Assembly (NCBI GenBank): GCA_964472545.1
Contig: CAYYNP010000003.1
Location: 34,426 to 98,425, forward strand
Length of the DNA stretch: 64,000 nt
Source of the DNA: CAYYNP01 sp964472545
GTDB taxonomy: Bacteria > Planctomycetota > Planctomycetia > Pirellulales > Thermoguttaceae
Direction of reading: 5' to 3'
A program made the translations under genes and the position numbers. This document shows positions 26,074 through 34,253 of the stretch, one piece after another (the stretch's first letter is position 1; every line of letters begins with the position of its first letter). Below the pieces are notes generated by a model. That model was not told the origin of the DNA. It did not search any database and worked only from the letters and a program-made list of their open reading frames with translations.

Positions 26074-27927
26074 ATGTCACGCTCAGCCAACGCCGATTCT
26101 CAAGCACCGCTGCGGCCCGGCGACTTCGCGGTCGCGGGTCTCGTCGGACTGGGCGCGACGGCGATCTACCTGGCGACGCTGGCGCCCGGGCTGCTGAGGG
26201 CCGATAGCGGCGAGTTGCAGGCATTGGCCGCCGATTGGGGATATTCGCACCCGACCGGCTATCCCGTCTTCCTCCTGGCGGCCAAGGCGGCCACGTCGAT
26301 TCCCGTCGGCGACGTGGCCTATCGAGTCAACCTGTTCTCGGCATTGATGGGGGCACTGGCGGCCGGGCTGATCTACTTGCTCGGACGCCTGTTGACCGGC
26401 CGGCGTTGGATTCCGGTGGCCTCGGCGGCGGCGCTGGCCGTCTCGCCCACATTTTGGTCGCAGGCCATCCTGGCCGAAGTCTACACGGCCGGCGTGGTCT
26501 GTACGGCCGGCGTGTTGCTGGGACTCCTCGCGTGGCAGCAGACCGGCCGGCTGCGTTGGCTGTTTGCGGCCGGGTGTCTCGGCGGAGTGAGCCTCGGCGT
26601 GCATGCGGCCGTGGCGCTCTTGGCCCCGGCGGCCGTGCTGTTTGTGGCCGTGGTCGGCTGGAAACGGATCACGCCTAACGCCGCCGCCGCGGTTGGCGGG
26701 GCGCTGGCCGGCGTGGCAATCACGCTGGCGGCGTTTGCGGTGATCGACCGACGTGCGGGGCCGGCGTGCTACTTCCATACGGTCGTCCGGCCGTCGCAGT
26801 CGCTGTGGAACCTCGACCAGCGGGATTACGACGGCTTCTTCGAGCGCGTGTGGCTGTGCTACAACCCGCCGCAGTTCGAGGGACTGGCGTTCTCGCAAAC
26901 GCCCGAGGTCACACGGCAGAAGGCGCTCGACTACCTCCGCAACCTCGCCCGCGAGTTCCCGCCGTTGTGGCTGATTGCCGCCGGAGCGGGCATCGTGTGG
27001 CTTGGCCGCTGCAACTGGCAGTTCCTATTGCTGCTGGGGCTGGCCTTCGCCGTTCACGCGGTCTACGACCTGAACTACGCCGGCATCGTCCACGTGATGT
27101 ACATCGCCACCTACCTGCCGATCGCCGTCTTGGGCGTCGCCGGATTGGCGTTGGCGGGCGAATTGGCCGATAGTAGCCGTCTCGCTCCGCGAGACGAAGC
27201 CGCATCTCGCGGAGGCACATCCCGCGGAGGCACATCTCGCGGAGCGAGATGGCTACTATGGAGATACGCAGGCGGCGATCTGTCGGTGGCGATCGGCGGC
27301 CTGATCGTCGTCGGCTGGCCGATGCTGTTTGCCGGGGCGTTTAACGAAGAGAACCGGCGCACGTGTTGGGTACCACCGGAGGAAGACCCGCTTCGCGTGG
27401 CCTATTCGGCCGAGTTTCAAGGGCAGATCGGCCAGACGATCGACGACCTTGAGGCCGACGCCGTGGTATTCACCGGCTGGAACCTGGTCTATCCTTACTA
27501 CTACGTCGCCCGGGTCGAGCGAGGCCGCACCGACCTGCGGTTCTTCCAGGACTACCATCGGGCCGATCAAACGTCGCTGCCCGATTCGGCCGTCGAGTTG
27601 ATCGCCGAACTGCGGCGCACGTCGCCCATTCGCCCGATCTATCTCACACACGCCAAGCCGAGGATTCGGCAACTCTACGAAGTGAAAGAAGTGCGCCGCG
27701 GCCCAACGGTGCTGTATCGTCTGGGCAAGAGGCAAGGCACTGTCGCAATACGCGAGACGGTGGACGGGTGGCTGGGGCAAAGCGCAGCGGTGCCCCAGAG
27801 ACGTGAGGAGACTGGGGCACCGCTGCGCTCTGCCGCCAGCCACCCCACTAACGCCAGCCACCCCACTAATCTGTCCACGCATCCGCTCGTTGGTTACGGA
27901 GCGCTCACGCAGGAGCAGGTCCCGTGA
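26074..27927 (+). CDS. DUF2723 (TMEM260-like) polytopic membrane protein with two embedded palindromic elements
   Basis: A 617-residue protein with about ten transmembrane helices. The N-terminal region AIYLATLAPGLLRADSGELQ followed by YSHPTGYPVFLLAAK is the signature of DUF2723 proteins, which resemble GT-C glycosyltransferases such as protein O-mannosyltransferases; an acidic residue (DSGEL) lies after the first helix as in that clan. It probably transfers sugar from a lipid carrier. Residues 366-395 (SSRLAPRDEAASRGG...) are encoded by a family A repeat in a loop between helices, and residues ~565-590 (WLGQSAAVPQ...) by a family B repeat near the C-terminus. The stop overlaps the next gene's GTG (GTGA), and AGGAGCAGGT inside the 3' end serves as that gene's ribosome-binding site. 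Confidence 0.85.
   Translation: MSRSANADSQAPLRPGDFAVAGLVGLGATAIYLATLAPGLLRADSGELQALAADWGYSHPTGYPVFLLAAKAATSIPVGDVAYRVNLFSALMGALAAGLIYLLGRLLTGRRWIPVASAAALAVSPTFWSQAILAEVYTAGVVCTAGVLLGLLAWQQTGRLRWLFAAGCLGGVSLGVHAAVALLAPAAVLFVAVVGWKRITPNAAAAVGGALAGVAITLAAFAVIDRRAGPACYFHTVVRPSQSLWNLDQRDYDGFFERVWLCYNPPQFEGLAFSQTPEVTRQKALDYLRNLAREFPPLWLIAAGAGIVWLGRCNWQFLLLLGLAFAVHAVYDLNYAGIVHVMYIATYLPIAVLGVAGLALAGELADSSRLAPRDEAASRGGTSRGGTSRGARWLLWRYAGGDLSVAIGGLIVVGWPMLFAGAFNEENRRTCWVPPEEDPLRVAYSAEFQGQIGQTIDDLEADAVVFTGWNLVYPYYYVARVERGRTDLRFFQDYHRADQTSLPDSAVELIAELRRTSPIRPIYLTHAKPRIRQLYEVKEVRRGPTVLYRLGKRQGTVAIRETVDGWLGQSAAVPQRREETGAPLRSAASHPTNASHPTNLSTHPLVGYGALTQEQVP
27170..27259. repeat. Family A palindromic repeat inside a coding sequence (A3)
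   Basis: A 90-nt copy (a multiple of three) bounded by ATAGTAGCC and GGCTACTAT. It contains the nested palindrome GTCTCGCTCCGCGAGAC and, unlike A1 and A2, a local expansion: CATCTCGCGGAGG, CATCCCGCGGAGG, CATCTCGCGGAG in tandem. It stays in frame in the DUF2723 gene and adds an Arg/Ser/Gly-rich loop. Confidence 0.9.
27766..27845. repeat. Family B inverted repeat inside a coding sequence (B2)
   Basis: Left arm GGGTGGCTGGGGCAAAGCGC...GTGCCCCAG, a 13-nt spacer, then right arm CTGGGGCACCGCTGCGCT...CCAGCCACCC. It is followed by a short direct duplication (CCAGCCACCCCACTAA twice, ~27836-27868). It encodes the C-terminal tail of the DUF2723 protein. Confidence 0.88.
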
Positions 27928-28673
27928 CGTCGACCGACTCCAGCCCGATCGACCTGGTCATCCCGGTCTATAACGAGGCCCACGTGTTGGAGACCTCGCT
28001 ACGACGGCTGGCCCAAGCCATGGACGAACGGGCCGACGACGACTCGGCATTCGAGTGGCGGATTGTGGTGATCAACAACGGCTCGACCGACGCCACCCTC
28101 GACGTCGCCGGGCGGCTGGCCGCGGGAATGCCGCGCGTGGAGGTTGTGGACTTGGATCGTAAGGGCCGCGGGCGGGCGCTGAGGAAGACGTGGACCGAGA
28201 CCGACGCCCAGTTTTCGCTCTATATGGACGTCGACCTCTCGACCGATCTGTCCGCCGTGTCGGATGTCGTCCGGCGGCTGCGCGACGGGGCCGACGTGGT
28301 GACCGGCTCGCGATTGCATCCCGACGCACAGATCACCCGCTGCTTCCGCCGCGAGTTCCTCTCCCGCAACTACAACCGGCTGATCCGCTGCGTGCTGCGA
28401 ACGCGCAGTTTCGACGACGCCCAGTGCGGTTTCAAGGGCGTCCGCGTGGCGGCCGTGCGGCGGCTGTTGCCGTTGATCTGCGACCAGGAGTGGTTCTTCG
28501 ACACCGAACTGCTCGTGCTGGCCGAATACGCCGGAATGTCGATCCACAACCTGCCGATTGCCTGGATCGAAGACCCCGACAGCCGCGTCAACGTGCCGCA
28601 AACCGTCTGGCAAGACCTCCGCGGGCTATTTCGGCTTCGGCGAACGGCGCGGAAGCTGGTTCGAGGGCTCTGA
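27924..28673 (+). CDS. Family 2 glycosyltransferase (dolichyl/polyprenyl-phosphate glycosyltransferase type)
   Basis: A 249-residue protein starting at GTG 27924, overlapping the previous stop by 4 nt. GT-A fold motifs: DLVIPVYNEAHVLETSL, VVINNGSTDATLDVAG, and the D-x-D-type YMDVDLSTDL. It ends with DQEWFFDTELLVLAEYAG and IAWIEDPDSRVN. These match polyprenyl-phosphate glucosyl/mannosyltransferases, which load a lipid carrier on the cytoplasmic face. Coupling to a DUF2723 membrane protein fits a two-step donor-synthesis and transfer pathway for protein or surface glycosylation; that link is inference. No transmembrane helix is seen at its C-terminus. Confidence 0.88.
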   Translation: MTSTDSSPIDLVIPVYNEAHVLETSLRRLAQAMDERADDDSAFEWRIVVINNGSTDATLDVAGRLAAGMPRVEVVDLDRKGRGRALRKTWTETDAQFSLYMDVDLSTDLSAVSDVVRRLRDGADVVTGSRLHPDAQITRCFRREFLSRNYNRLIRCVLRTRSFDDAQCGFKGVRVAAVRRLLPLICDQEWFFDTELLVLAEYAGMSIHNLPIAWIEDPDSRVNVPQTVWQDLRGLFRLRRTARKLVRGL

Positions 28674-28890
28674 AGCGTCGTATCCGTCGTTTGGCAGCGT
28701 CGCGACCTGCGTGCGAAAAGCTTGCTCCGATCGCGCGCCCAGATTAGGATGGAATTAATGGGGTAGTGTGCGCGTCGAACCGTGGGCACGACGGCATCAT
28801 GTCCCAGCCACCCGCCATTTCCATCGAGATGCCCTCACATGACCCGCCGCTTGTTGCCCGCCGCTTGTTCACCACCCAGCAAACAATTCG

Positions 28891-31074
28891 ATGAGTGACA
28901 ATCCACATACGCACGCGCTTGGCCGTTGGGGACACTGCTGCATTCTGGTCCTCACGGCCGCACTATTGGCCACTGCGCCGCCCGCCGCGGCCAGCGTACG
29001 CGTGATCGAGCTACCCACCAACGACATCGTCTACGATCCGTTCACCGACCTGATCTACGCGGCGGTGCCCAGTTCGGCCGGCTTCCCGCGCGGAAACAGC
29101 ATCACGCCGATCGACCCGCACACGGCGGCCATCGGCGAATCGGTCTTCGTGGGCAGCGAGCCGGGGCCGCTGGCGCTGGCCGACGACGGTTCGCTGCTCT
29201 ACGTGGGTTTCGACACGACCAATCGTGTCTTGCCGTTCGATCCGCTGACGCAATCGGCCGCGGCCGACCCGTTCGAGATCGGCCCGAGCAACTTCCGCGT
29301 GGAAGACATGGTCGTGGTGCCGGGCAACGCCGACTCGCTGGCGATCGCCCGCCGCCACACCAGCGGCAGCCCGTACAATAAGGGCGTGGCGATCTTTGTC
29401 GACGGCGTGAAGTTGCCCGTCGATACGAACCAGTTCGAGAATCAGAAGCTGGCCAACGCGATCACCTATTCCGATTCGCCCGAGGTGCTCTACGGACACG
29501 ACAGCGGCATCAGCCCCCATACGAACCTGATCACCTTTGACGTAGATCTCTCACCGGAGGGCGGCGTGACGGCCGTGAAGACGACCGGCGGCGTGTTCGG
29601 CGTCTGGCAGCCGGACATCCAGTTCGACGCCGGAAAGGTCTACTCGACCCGCGGCGGCGTCGTCGACCCGGTCGAGCACGATCCGCTGGGCAGCTACGAC
29701 GTGCCCTGGTACGGCGGCACCTTCGTGCCGGATTCCTGGGCCGGGATGACCTACTATCAGTTTGACGGCAAGATCCACATCTTCGACCAACCGACGTTCC
29801 TGTTGCGCGGCGGAATCGACATCCCCGACTTCACCGGCGAAGGCTTCGACCTGATCCGCTGGGGCCGCAACGGGCTGGCCTTCCGTACCGACGAGAAGCT
29901 CTACCTGGTCGACAGCGCGGCGGTCGGCGGGCCGGCCAGCTTGGCCGCGCTGGCCTCCGGCGACTGGCACTCCGCCGGCACGTGGAACGGCAATGGGCGG
30001 ATCCCCACACGCGATTTCGAGGCGGTCGTTGACGGCCAGATCGTCACGCTCACCCGCGACGGCACGGCCGGGTCGATTGCGATCCGCGGCGACGGCGCGG
30101 CGATCGTCGTCGGCGACGGGCGGACGCTTGCGGTGGGCGGCCACACGACGATGGGGCCCAATTCGCAATACATCAGCCGGCTTGGCGATACCGCGGCCGG
30201 GCGCATCGCGGCGGCCGGCGACGTGCAACTCGGCGGCGCGCTCGCTCTGCAAGTCGACAACGTCGGCGACCCCGGAGCCACGAGGCGAACGATCCTCACG
30301 TCCGCCGGCCCGGGCGGTTTCGCCGGTACGTTCGACGACCTCCCGCCGGGTCACCTGGGTTTGGGGGTCTTCTTTCGAGGCATCGACTACGCGGCCGTCG
30401 ACCCGGACACCGAGACGGCCGCCGTGGCGGTCGATCTGTTCACGGCCGGCGGCGGCGACGGCAACGGCGACGGGCGCGTGGACGGTCAAGACATCACCCA
30501 ACTGATCAGCCGGTTCACCCGGCCCGGCGACCCGGCCGACCGCACCTGGACCGATAACGACACGGACGGCGGCCCCCTGGGCCGCGGTGACGGCAACGTC
30601 GACGGTCAGGACATCACCGACCTGATCATCCACTTCACCGGCGATCCCGGCCCCAGCGACGGCGCAACGCAGACCGGCACGGCCGCCGCCGAGTACAACC
30701 CGGCCACCGGCGCGTTCCGCGTTTCGGTCGACGGTGTGTTGAATTGGACCTTGAGCAGCGACGAGCAGTTTACCGGCCCCGGTATGTCGCAGCTCGCCGA
30801 CGTCTTGCCGTTGGGCAGCCCGGCCAATTTGGCCTCGGCCAACGTGAACACGATCGGCGAAGGCGGATTCTCCGGCACCATGACATACGGCGACGTCGAA
30901 CTGGGCCAACTCGCCGAAGCGGGCACCGACGCCGGCCGGTTCACGCTGACTTTCGTCACCGCCTTCGGCACCGCGCCGCAAACAGGCACGATCCACGTCG
31001 TCCCCGAACCGAGCACCCTCGCCCTGCTGCTGGCCGGCTTGCTCGGGCTCACGTTCATCCGACGGCGCCGCTAG
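28891..31074 (+). CDS. PEP-CTERM protein with propeller-like and dockerin-like domains
   Basis: A 727-residue protein. Signal peptide CILVLTAALLATAPPAAAS. Residues ~40-330 look like a YVTN/propeller surface domain (LLYVGFDTTNRVLPFDPLT). Next comes a passenger-type beta region (SAGTWNGNGRIPTRDFEAVV, with GAAIVVGDGRTLAVGGHTTM). Two EF-hand/dockerin-like repeats follow: GDGNGDGRVDGQDITQLI and GRGDGNVDGQDITDLI. It ends with the sorting signal VPEPSTLALLLAGLLGLTF plus RRRR, an exosortase substrate (PEP-CTERM). It is therefore exported and probably anchored or released at the surface. The upstream 217 nt hold only a short duplication (CCCGCCGCTTGTT, ~28848-28871). Confidence 0.88.
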   Translation: MSDNPHTHALGRWGHCCILVLTAALLATAPPAAASVRVIELPTNDIVYDPFTDLIYAAVPSSAGFPRGNSITPIDPHTAAIGESVFVGSEPGPLALADDGSLLYVGFDTTNRVLPFDPLTQSAAADPFEIGPSNFRVEDMVVVPGNADSLAIARRHTSGSPYNKGVAIFVDGVKLPVDTNQFENQKLANAITYSDSPEVLYGHDSGISPHTNLITFDVDLSPEGGVTAVKTTGGVFGVWQPDIQFDAGKVYSTRGGVVDPVEHDPLGSYDVPWYGGTFVPDSWAGMTYYQFDGKIHIFDQPTFLLRGGIDIPDFTGEGFDLIRWGRNGLAFRTDEKLYLVDSAAVGGPASLAALASGDWHSAGTWNGNGRIPTRDFEAVVDGQIVTLTRDGTAGSIAIRGDGAAIVVGDGRTLAVGGHTTMGPNSQYISRLGDTAAGRIAAAGDVQLGGALALQVDNVGDPGATRRTILTSAGPGGFAGTFDDLPPGHLGLGVFFRGIDYAAVDPDTETAAVAVDLFTAGGGDGNGDGRVDGQDITQLISRFTRPGDPADRTWTDNDTDGGPLGRGDGNVDGQDITDLIIHFTGDPGPSDGATQTGTAAAEYNPATGAFRVSVDGVLNWTLSSDEQFTGPGMSQLADVLPLGSPANLASANVNTIGEGGFSGTMTYGDVELGQLAEAGTDAGRFTLTFVTAFGTAPQTGTIHVVPEPSTLALLLAGLLGLTFIRRRR

Positions 31075-31085
31075 ACAACCTTGGA

Positions 31086-31162
31086 GTGTGCCACTGCTTC
31101 GCAGAAGCAGTGCGGCTGCAGGTACGTCATGGAAGCACTGCTTCTGTGAAGCAACGGCACAC
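31086..31162. repeat. Family C inverted repeat, 77 nt (C1)
   Basis: Arms GTGTGCC...GCTTCGCAGAAGCAGTG and CACTGCTTCTGTGAAGC...GGCACAC pair over about 28 bp with three mismatches; each arm carries its own small palindrome (CTTCGCAGAAG). A second copy of exactly the same length is at 56001-56077. It lies between two convergent genes and could also end transcription. Confidence 0.88.
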
Positions 31163-31234
31163 GATCTTCAAGAAGACCTCTTCGTGTTCTTCGTGGCGAT
31201 TGCTGCCCTGCCGCGCCGGATACGACTGCGTAAC

Positions 31235-33325
31235 CTACCGCGGTTTGCCCAACGTCGCCTCGAACGTCAACGATTCCTCGCCGCGCCGCACGGTGATCTT
31301 CACCTTGTCGCCCGCCTTGTGCTTGCTCAGGGCGTTGGAGATGTCCTCGATGTTGCCGATCTTGCTCTTGCCGAACTGCACGATCGCGTCGCCCTCCTTC
31401 AGACCGGCCTTGGCCGCCGGGCTGCCTTCGCTGACGCCGGAGATGCCGTAGCCGTTCTCTTGGTTGGCGAAGTCGGGCATGGTGCCCAGATACGGCCGGG
31501 GGCCGGCCGCCACCGGACCCATCCGCCGCCGCGGTACGGAAACGTATTCGGGCCGCTTTTCGTCGCCGGCGATCGCCACGGCCACGTCCTCGATCATTTG
31601 CCCCACGCGGCGCATGCCCGGCACGTTGAGCTTGTCGAACGTGTCGCTCGGCTTGTGTACGTCGGCGTGCATCCCGGTGATGAAGTGCATCACGGGGATC
31701 TTCTTGCCGTAGAACGACGCGTGATCGCTGGGCCCGAACCCGCTGGGCACCTTGGTCAGTTGAAAGCCGTGTTCGGCGGCCATGTCGTCCAGCAGTTTGT
31801 CGAATCGCTTGGCCGTACCCGATCCGAAAATGCTCAACTTGTCGTCCCGCAGCCGGCCCACCATGTCGAGATTCAACATGGCCACCGTATCCTCCAGCGG
31901 GAACAACGGGTGGTTCACGTAGTGGGCACTGCCGAGCAGCCCGCGCTCTTCGGCGGTAAACGCGATGAAGACCACGCGGCGGCCGAGCTTCTGCGGCCGG
32001 GCGTTGAGGCTGCGGGCAATCTCGATCATCGCGGCCGTGCCCGAGGCGTTGTCGTCGGCCCCGTTGTAGATCGAGTCTTTCGAGCCGCCGGACAGTATCC
32101 GCGAGAGCAGCCCCGTGCTGCCGCGGCCAACGTGATCGTAGTGGGCCCCGATGACGATCGTCTCGTCGGCCAGTGGGCCTTCGCCCTCCAGCACGGCCAG
32201 GACGTTGCGCACTTCGACCTGCTTGCGCTCGACGTCGATCTTCGCGATCATGCGGCAGCCGGGCAGCTCGCGGCTTTGCGGCTTGCCCGTCGCGTCGATC
32301 TCGGCCTCGATCTCCGCCAGGCCGGTTCCCAAGGCCGCGGTCACCATGCGATCGAGCGCCTCGCGGCGGCAGTGGACGATGGGAGCGCCCTTCCGCGGGC
32401 TGCTGCTTCCGGTGGCGCGAAACGGCAGCAGCGGGTCGTATTCGGCCGCGAGCCGCTCGCTGCGCAACTGGACGGCCTTGAGCAACTCGTCGAGCTTGCG
32501 CTGCCGGGCTTCGATGTCCTCCAGCGTGGCGGCGTCGGCCCCTTTGGCCTGCTCGTGTTCGGCGGCCAACTCATCGAGCGCCTTTTGCAGCTCGGCGTAG
32601 CGCTGCCGCACCCTCTTGGCGATGTAGAACTCGTCGGTACAGAGGATGATGCCCGCCGCACCGTGCTCGAAGGCGTTGGAGATCTTCACCCGTAGCGGAG
32701 CGTAGGCCGAATCCTTGGTGCCGGCGAACAGACTCTTGGGATCGCTCTGCTGCGGCTCGCGTCGCAAGATGATCACCACCTTGTCTTTGACGTCGATCCC
32801 GGCGTAGTCGTCGTACTTCTCCTTCTTCGCCGTGATGCCGTAGCCGACGAAGACCAACGGCAGATCGAACTCACCGCCGCCGCTGATCGAGATCGGCGTG
32901 AAATCTTCGCCGTAAGTCAGTTCGATCGGCTCGGGCGTGTTGCCGTCTTCGTCGGCCGGGCCTTGCAACACGAGCCGGTTGTCCTTTCCGATCTCGGCCC
33001 CCAACTGCACGGAGAACGACTGAAACGGCCCGCCGTCGAACAGGTCGGTCTTCAGCCCCACGGCCTTGAATTCCTCGGCGACGTAGTCGGCGGCCATATC
33101 GAGCCCTTGGCTGCCGATGCCGCGTCCCTCCATTTCGTCCGACGAGAGAAACTCCGCCGCATCGGCCAATCGCTGTTCGATCGAAGCCGCATCGGTGGCG
33201 GCCGTTTCGTCGGCGGCCTGTGCCGGCACGGCCGGCCACAGCAATGCCAGCAAACAAAGCACGAACGTGCGAGTCGGCGAGCGTCCCAGCGCAGTGTAAG
33301 AACGGCGATTGTCCAGTAGCTTCAT
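31235..33325 (-). CDS. Exported M28-family zinc aminopeptidase with PA and PDZ domains
   Basis: About 696 residues from the ATG at 33325, chosen because GAGGG lies five bases upstream and a signal peptide follows (FVLCLLALLWPAVPAQA); the frame is open 63 codons further. M28 metal-binding motifs are present: VIGAHYDHVG, NGADDNASGTAAMIEIAR, FIAFTAEERGLLGS and the late His in MHADVHKPSDTFD. A protease-associated-like insert (GIDVKDKVVIILRREPQQ) with a Glu/Lys-rich coiled-coil-like stretch lies before the catalytic core. The C-terminal PDZ domain is YGISGVSEGSPAAKAGLKEG. It probably trims peptides in the periplasm. Confidence 0.92.
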   Translation of the reverse strand: MKLLDNRRSYTALGRSPTRTFVLCLLALLWPAVPAQAADETAATDAASIEQRLADAAEFLSSDEMEGRGIGSQGLDMAADYVAEEFKAVGLKTDLFDGGPFQSFSVQLGAEIGKDNRLVLQGPADEDGNTPEPIELTYGEDFTPISISGGGEFDLPLVFVGYGITAKKEKYDDYAGIDVKDKVVIILRREPQQSDPKSLFAGTKDSAYAPLRVKISNAFEHGAAGIILCTDEFYIAKRVRQRYAELQKALDELAAEHEQAKGADAATLEDIEARQRKLDELLKAVQLRSERLAAEYDPLLPFRATGSSSPRKGAPIVHCRREALDRMVTAALGTGLAEIEAEIDATGKPQSRELPGCRMIAKIDVERKQVEVRNVLAVLEGEGPLADETIVIGAHYDHVGRGSTGLLSRILSGGSKDSIYNGADDNASGTAAMIEIARSLNARPQKLGRRVVFIAFTAEERGLLGSAHYVNHPLFPLEDTVAMLNLDMVGRLRDDKLSIFGSGTAKRFDKLLDDMAAEHGFQLTKVPSGFGPSDHASFYGKKIPVMHFITGMHADVHKPSDTFDKLNVPGMRRVGQMIEDVAVAIAGDEKRPEYVSVPRRRMGPVAAGPRPYLGTMPDFANQENGYGISGVSEGSPAAKAGLKEGDAIVQFGKSKIGNIEDISNALSKHKAGDKVKITVRRGEESLTFEATLGKPR

Positions 33326-33479
33326 CATTTCCCTCGCGGTGATTGTGTGTTCTGCGGATTGTGCGTTATGTCGTGCGCATGCCGGGCCGACCTGACGGCT
33401 CGGACCGATCCCAACGCCCCCGGCCGGCAACATCAAGTCTATCCGGCACGGCCGCCGATGTACAGTTTTGCCGAGAGAC

Positions 33480-33496
33480 GCCGGGTTTTCCCCGGC
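33480..33496 (+). other. Hairpin in the gap between the M28 and orphan genes
   Basis: GCCGGG-TTTTC-CCCGGC, a compact GC hairpin without a T-tract, within the 312-nt gap 33326-33637. It may be a leader or terminator-like structure. Apart from this and the promoter at 33567-33596, I see no gene in the gap. Confidence 0.35.
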
Positions 33497-33566
33497 ATGA
33501 CTGACGTCCTTCACAGCCGCTTGTCGAGAGTGCCAGCTTCTTGGAATTCCTCTTGACGAACTCCTC

Positions 33567-33596
33567 TTGACAAGGGGTTGATTGCACTGCTAGCAT
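33567..33596 (+). promoter_or_regulatory. Strong sigma70-type promoter with duplicated -35 region
   Basis: TTGACA at 33567-33572 (full consensus) and TAGCAT at 33591-33596 with an 18-nt spacer. A 14-nt direct duplication, TCCTCTTGAC at 33548 and again at 33562, repeats the -35 region. The predicted start near 33603 gives a leader of ~35 nt to the ATG at 33638. Confidence 0.6.
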
Positions 33597-33637
33597 ACCG
33601 GTAGCGCGTTTCGAAGCTCGGTAATGGAGGACTTGCT

Positions 33638-33937
33638 ATGGCTTCGACTGAGCAAGTGGCAGCCGTCGATTGGGATCAGGCCGTGTCGCAGTTGCGGGCG
33701 GCAATCCCCCAGGCCATTGGGCACTTGCAGGCCTTAGGTGAGGTCGTGCAGACCTGCTATCACTCCTCGGAGATGGGCCCCGAGGAATGGTCCGGCCAGT
33801 CCCGCGATCTGGAGGGCTTTCTCGTGCCCGGCGAGCACGAAGGCATCTCCGCAGAAGAATCCGTCTGCGAGGTGTTTCGGCTCGTCCGCAGCGCCATGCA
33901 GGCGGGCGATCTGCTGGGCACTTGGGAGGGTTTTTAG
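33638..33937 (+). CDS. 99-residue cytoplasmic orphan protein
   Basis: A small acidic protein with no signal peptide or membrane segment: MASTEQVAAVDWDQAVSQL at the start, helical in appearance, ending GDLLGTWEGF. GGAGG lies seven bases before the ATG and a good promoter lies upstream, so expression is likely. I do not recognise a family. It stands alone between the divergent M28 gene and a repeat-rich stretch. It might be a small regulator or adaptor, but nothing in the sequence shows this. Confidence 0.7.
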   Translation: MASTEQVAAVDWDQAVSQLRAAIPQAIGHLQALGEVVQTCYHSSEMGPEEWSGQSRDLEGFLVPGEHEGISAEESVCEVFRLVRSAMQAGDLLGTWEGF

Positions 33938-33976
33938 GCGAGGCGAATGAACTCGTCTTGCCTTGAGGGGGCTGTC

Positions 33977-34007
33977 TGCGTCTCGCCGCAGCGAGACGAC
34001 TACTACC
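33977..34007. repeat. Family A half-element (A4)
   Basis: GTCTCGCCGCAGCGAGAC followed by GACTACTACC: one half-unit of family A with a changed loop. It is unpaired, so probably a relic. Confidence 0.75.
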
Positions 34008-34116
34008 GGTGCGCCGTGATCGTCGATTGGTTATGCGATAGCGTACATTTCGACGCGCCGGGTGCCCCCGACGCATCTCCGCAATACGCGTGGCCAATTC
34101 GCTCGCTTTGCCGGAA

Positions 34117-34250
34117 AAGTGTCGGGGTCGCGCAGCGACAAGAGGCTTCCAATGCGCACAAGGCCTCTTGTGGCTCCGCCACCCGGACACTCTTGCGAAC
34201 GAGGCACCTCAAATGGCAGAGCCTGCTCCGCAAGAGTGGCCGGGCCACCC
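34117..34250. repeat. Family I inverted repeat downstream of a PEP-CTERM gene
   Basis: AAGTGTCGGGGTCGCGCAGC...AAGAGGC and GCCTCTTGTGGCTCCGCCAC...GGACACTCTT form an imperfect inverted pair (34117-34194). A third partial unit, CTGCTCCGCAAGAGTGG, follows to ~34250. It directly adjoins the stop of the gene ending at 34254. The rest of the 33938-34253 gap holds no gene that I can see. Confidence 0.75.
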
Positions 34251-34253
34251 ACG

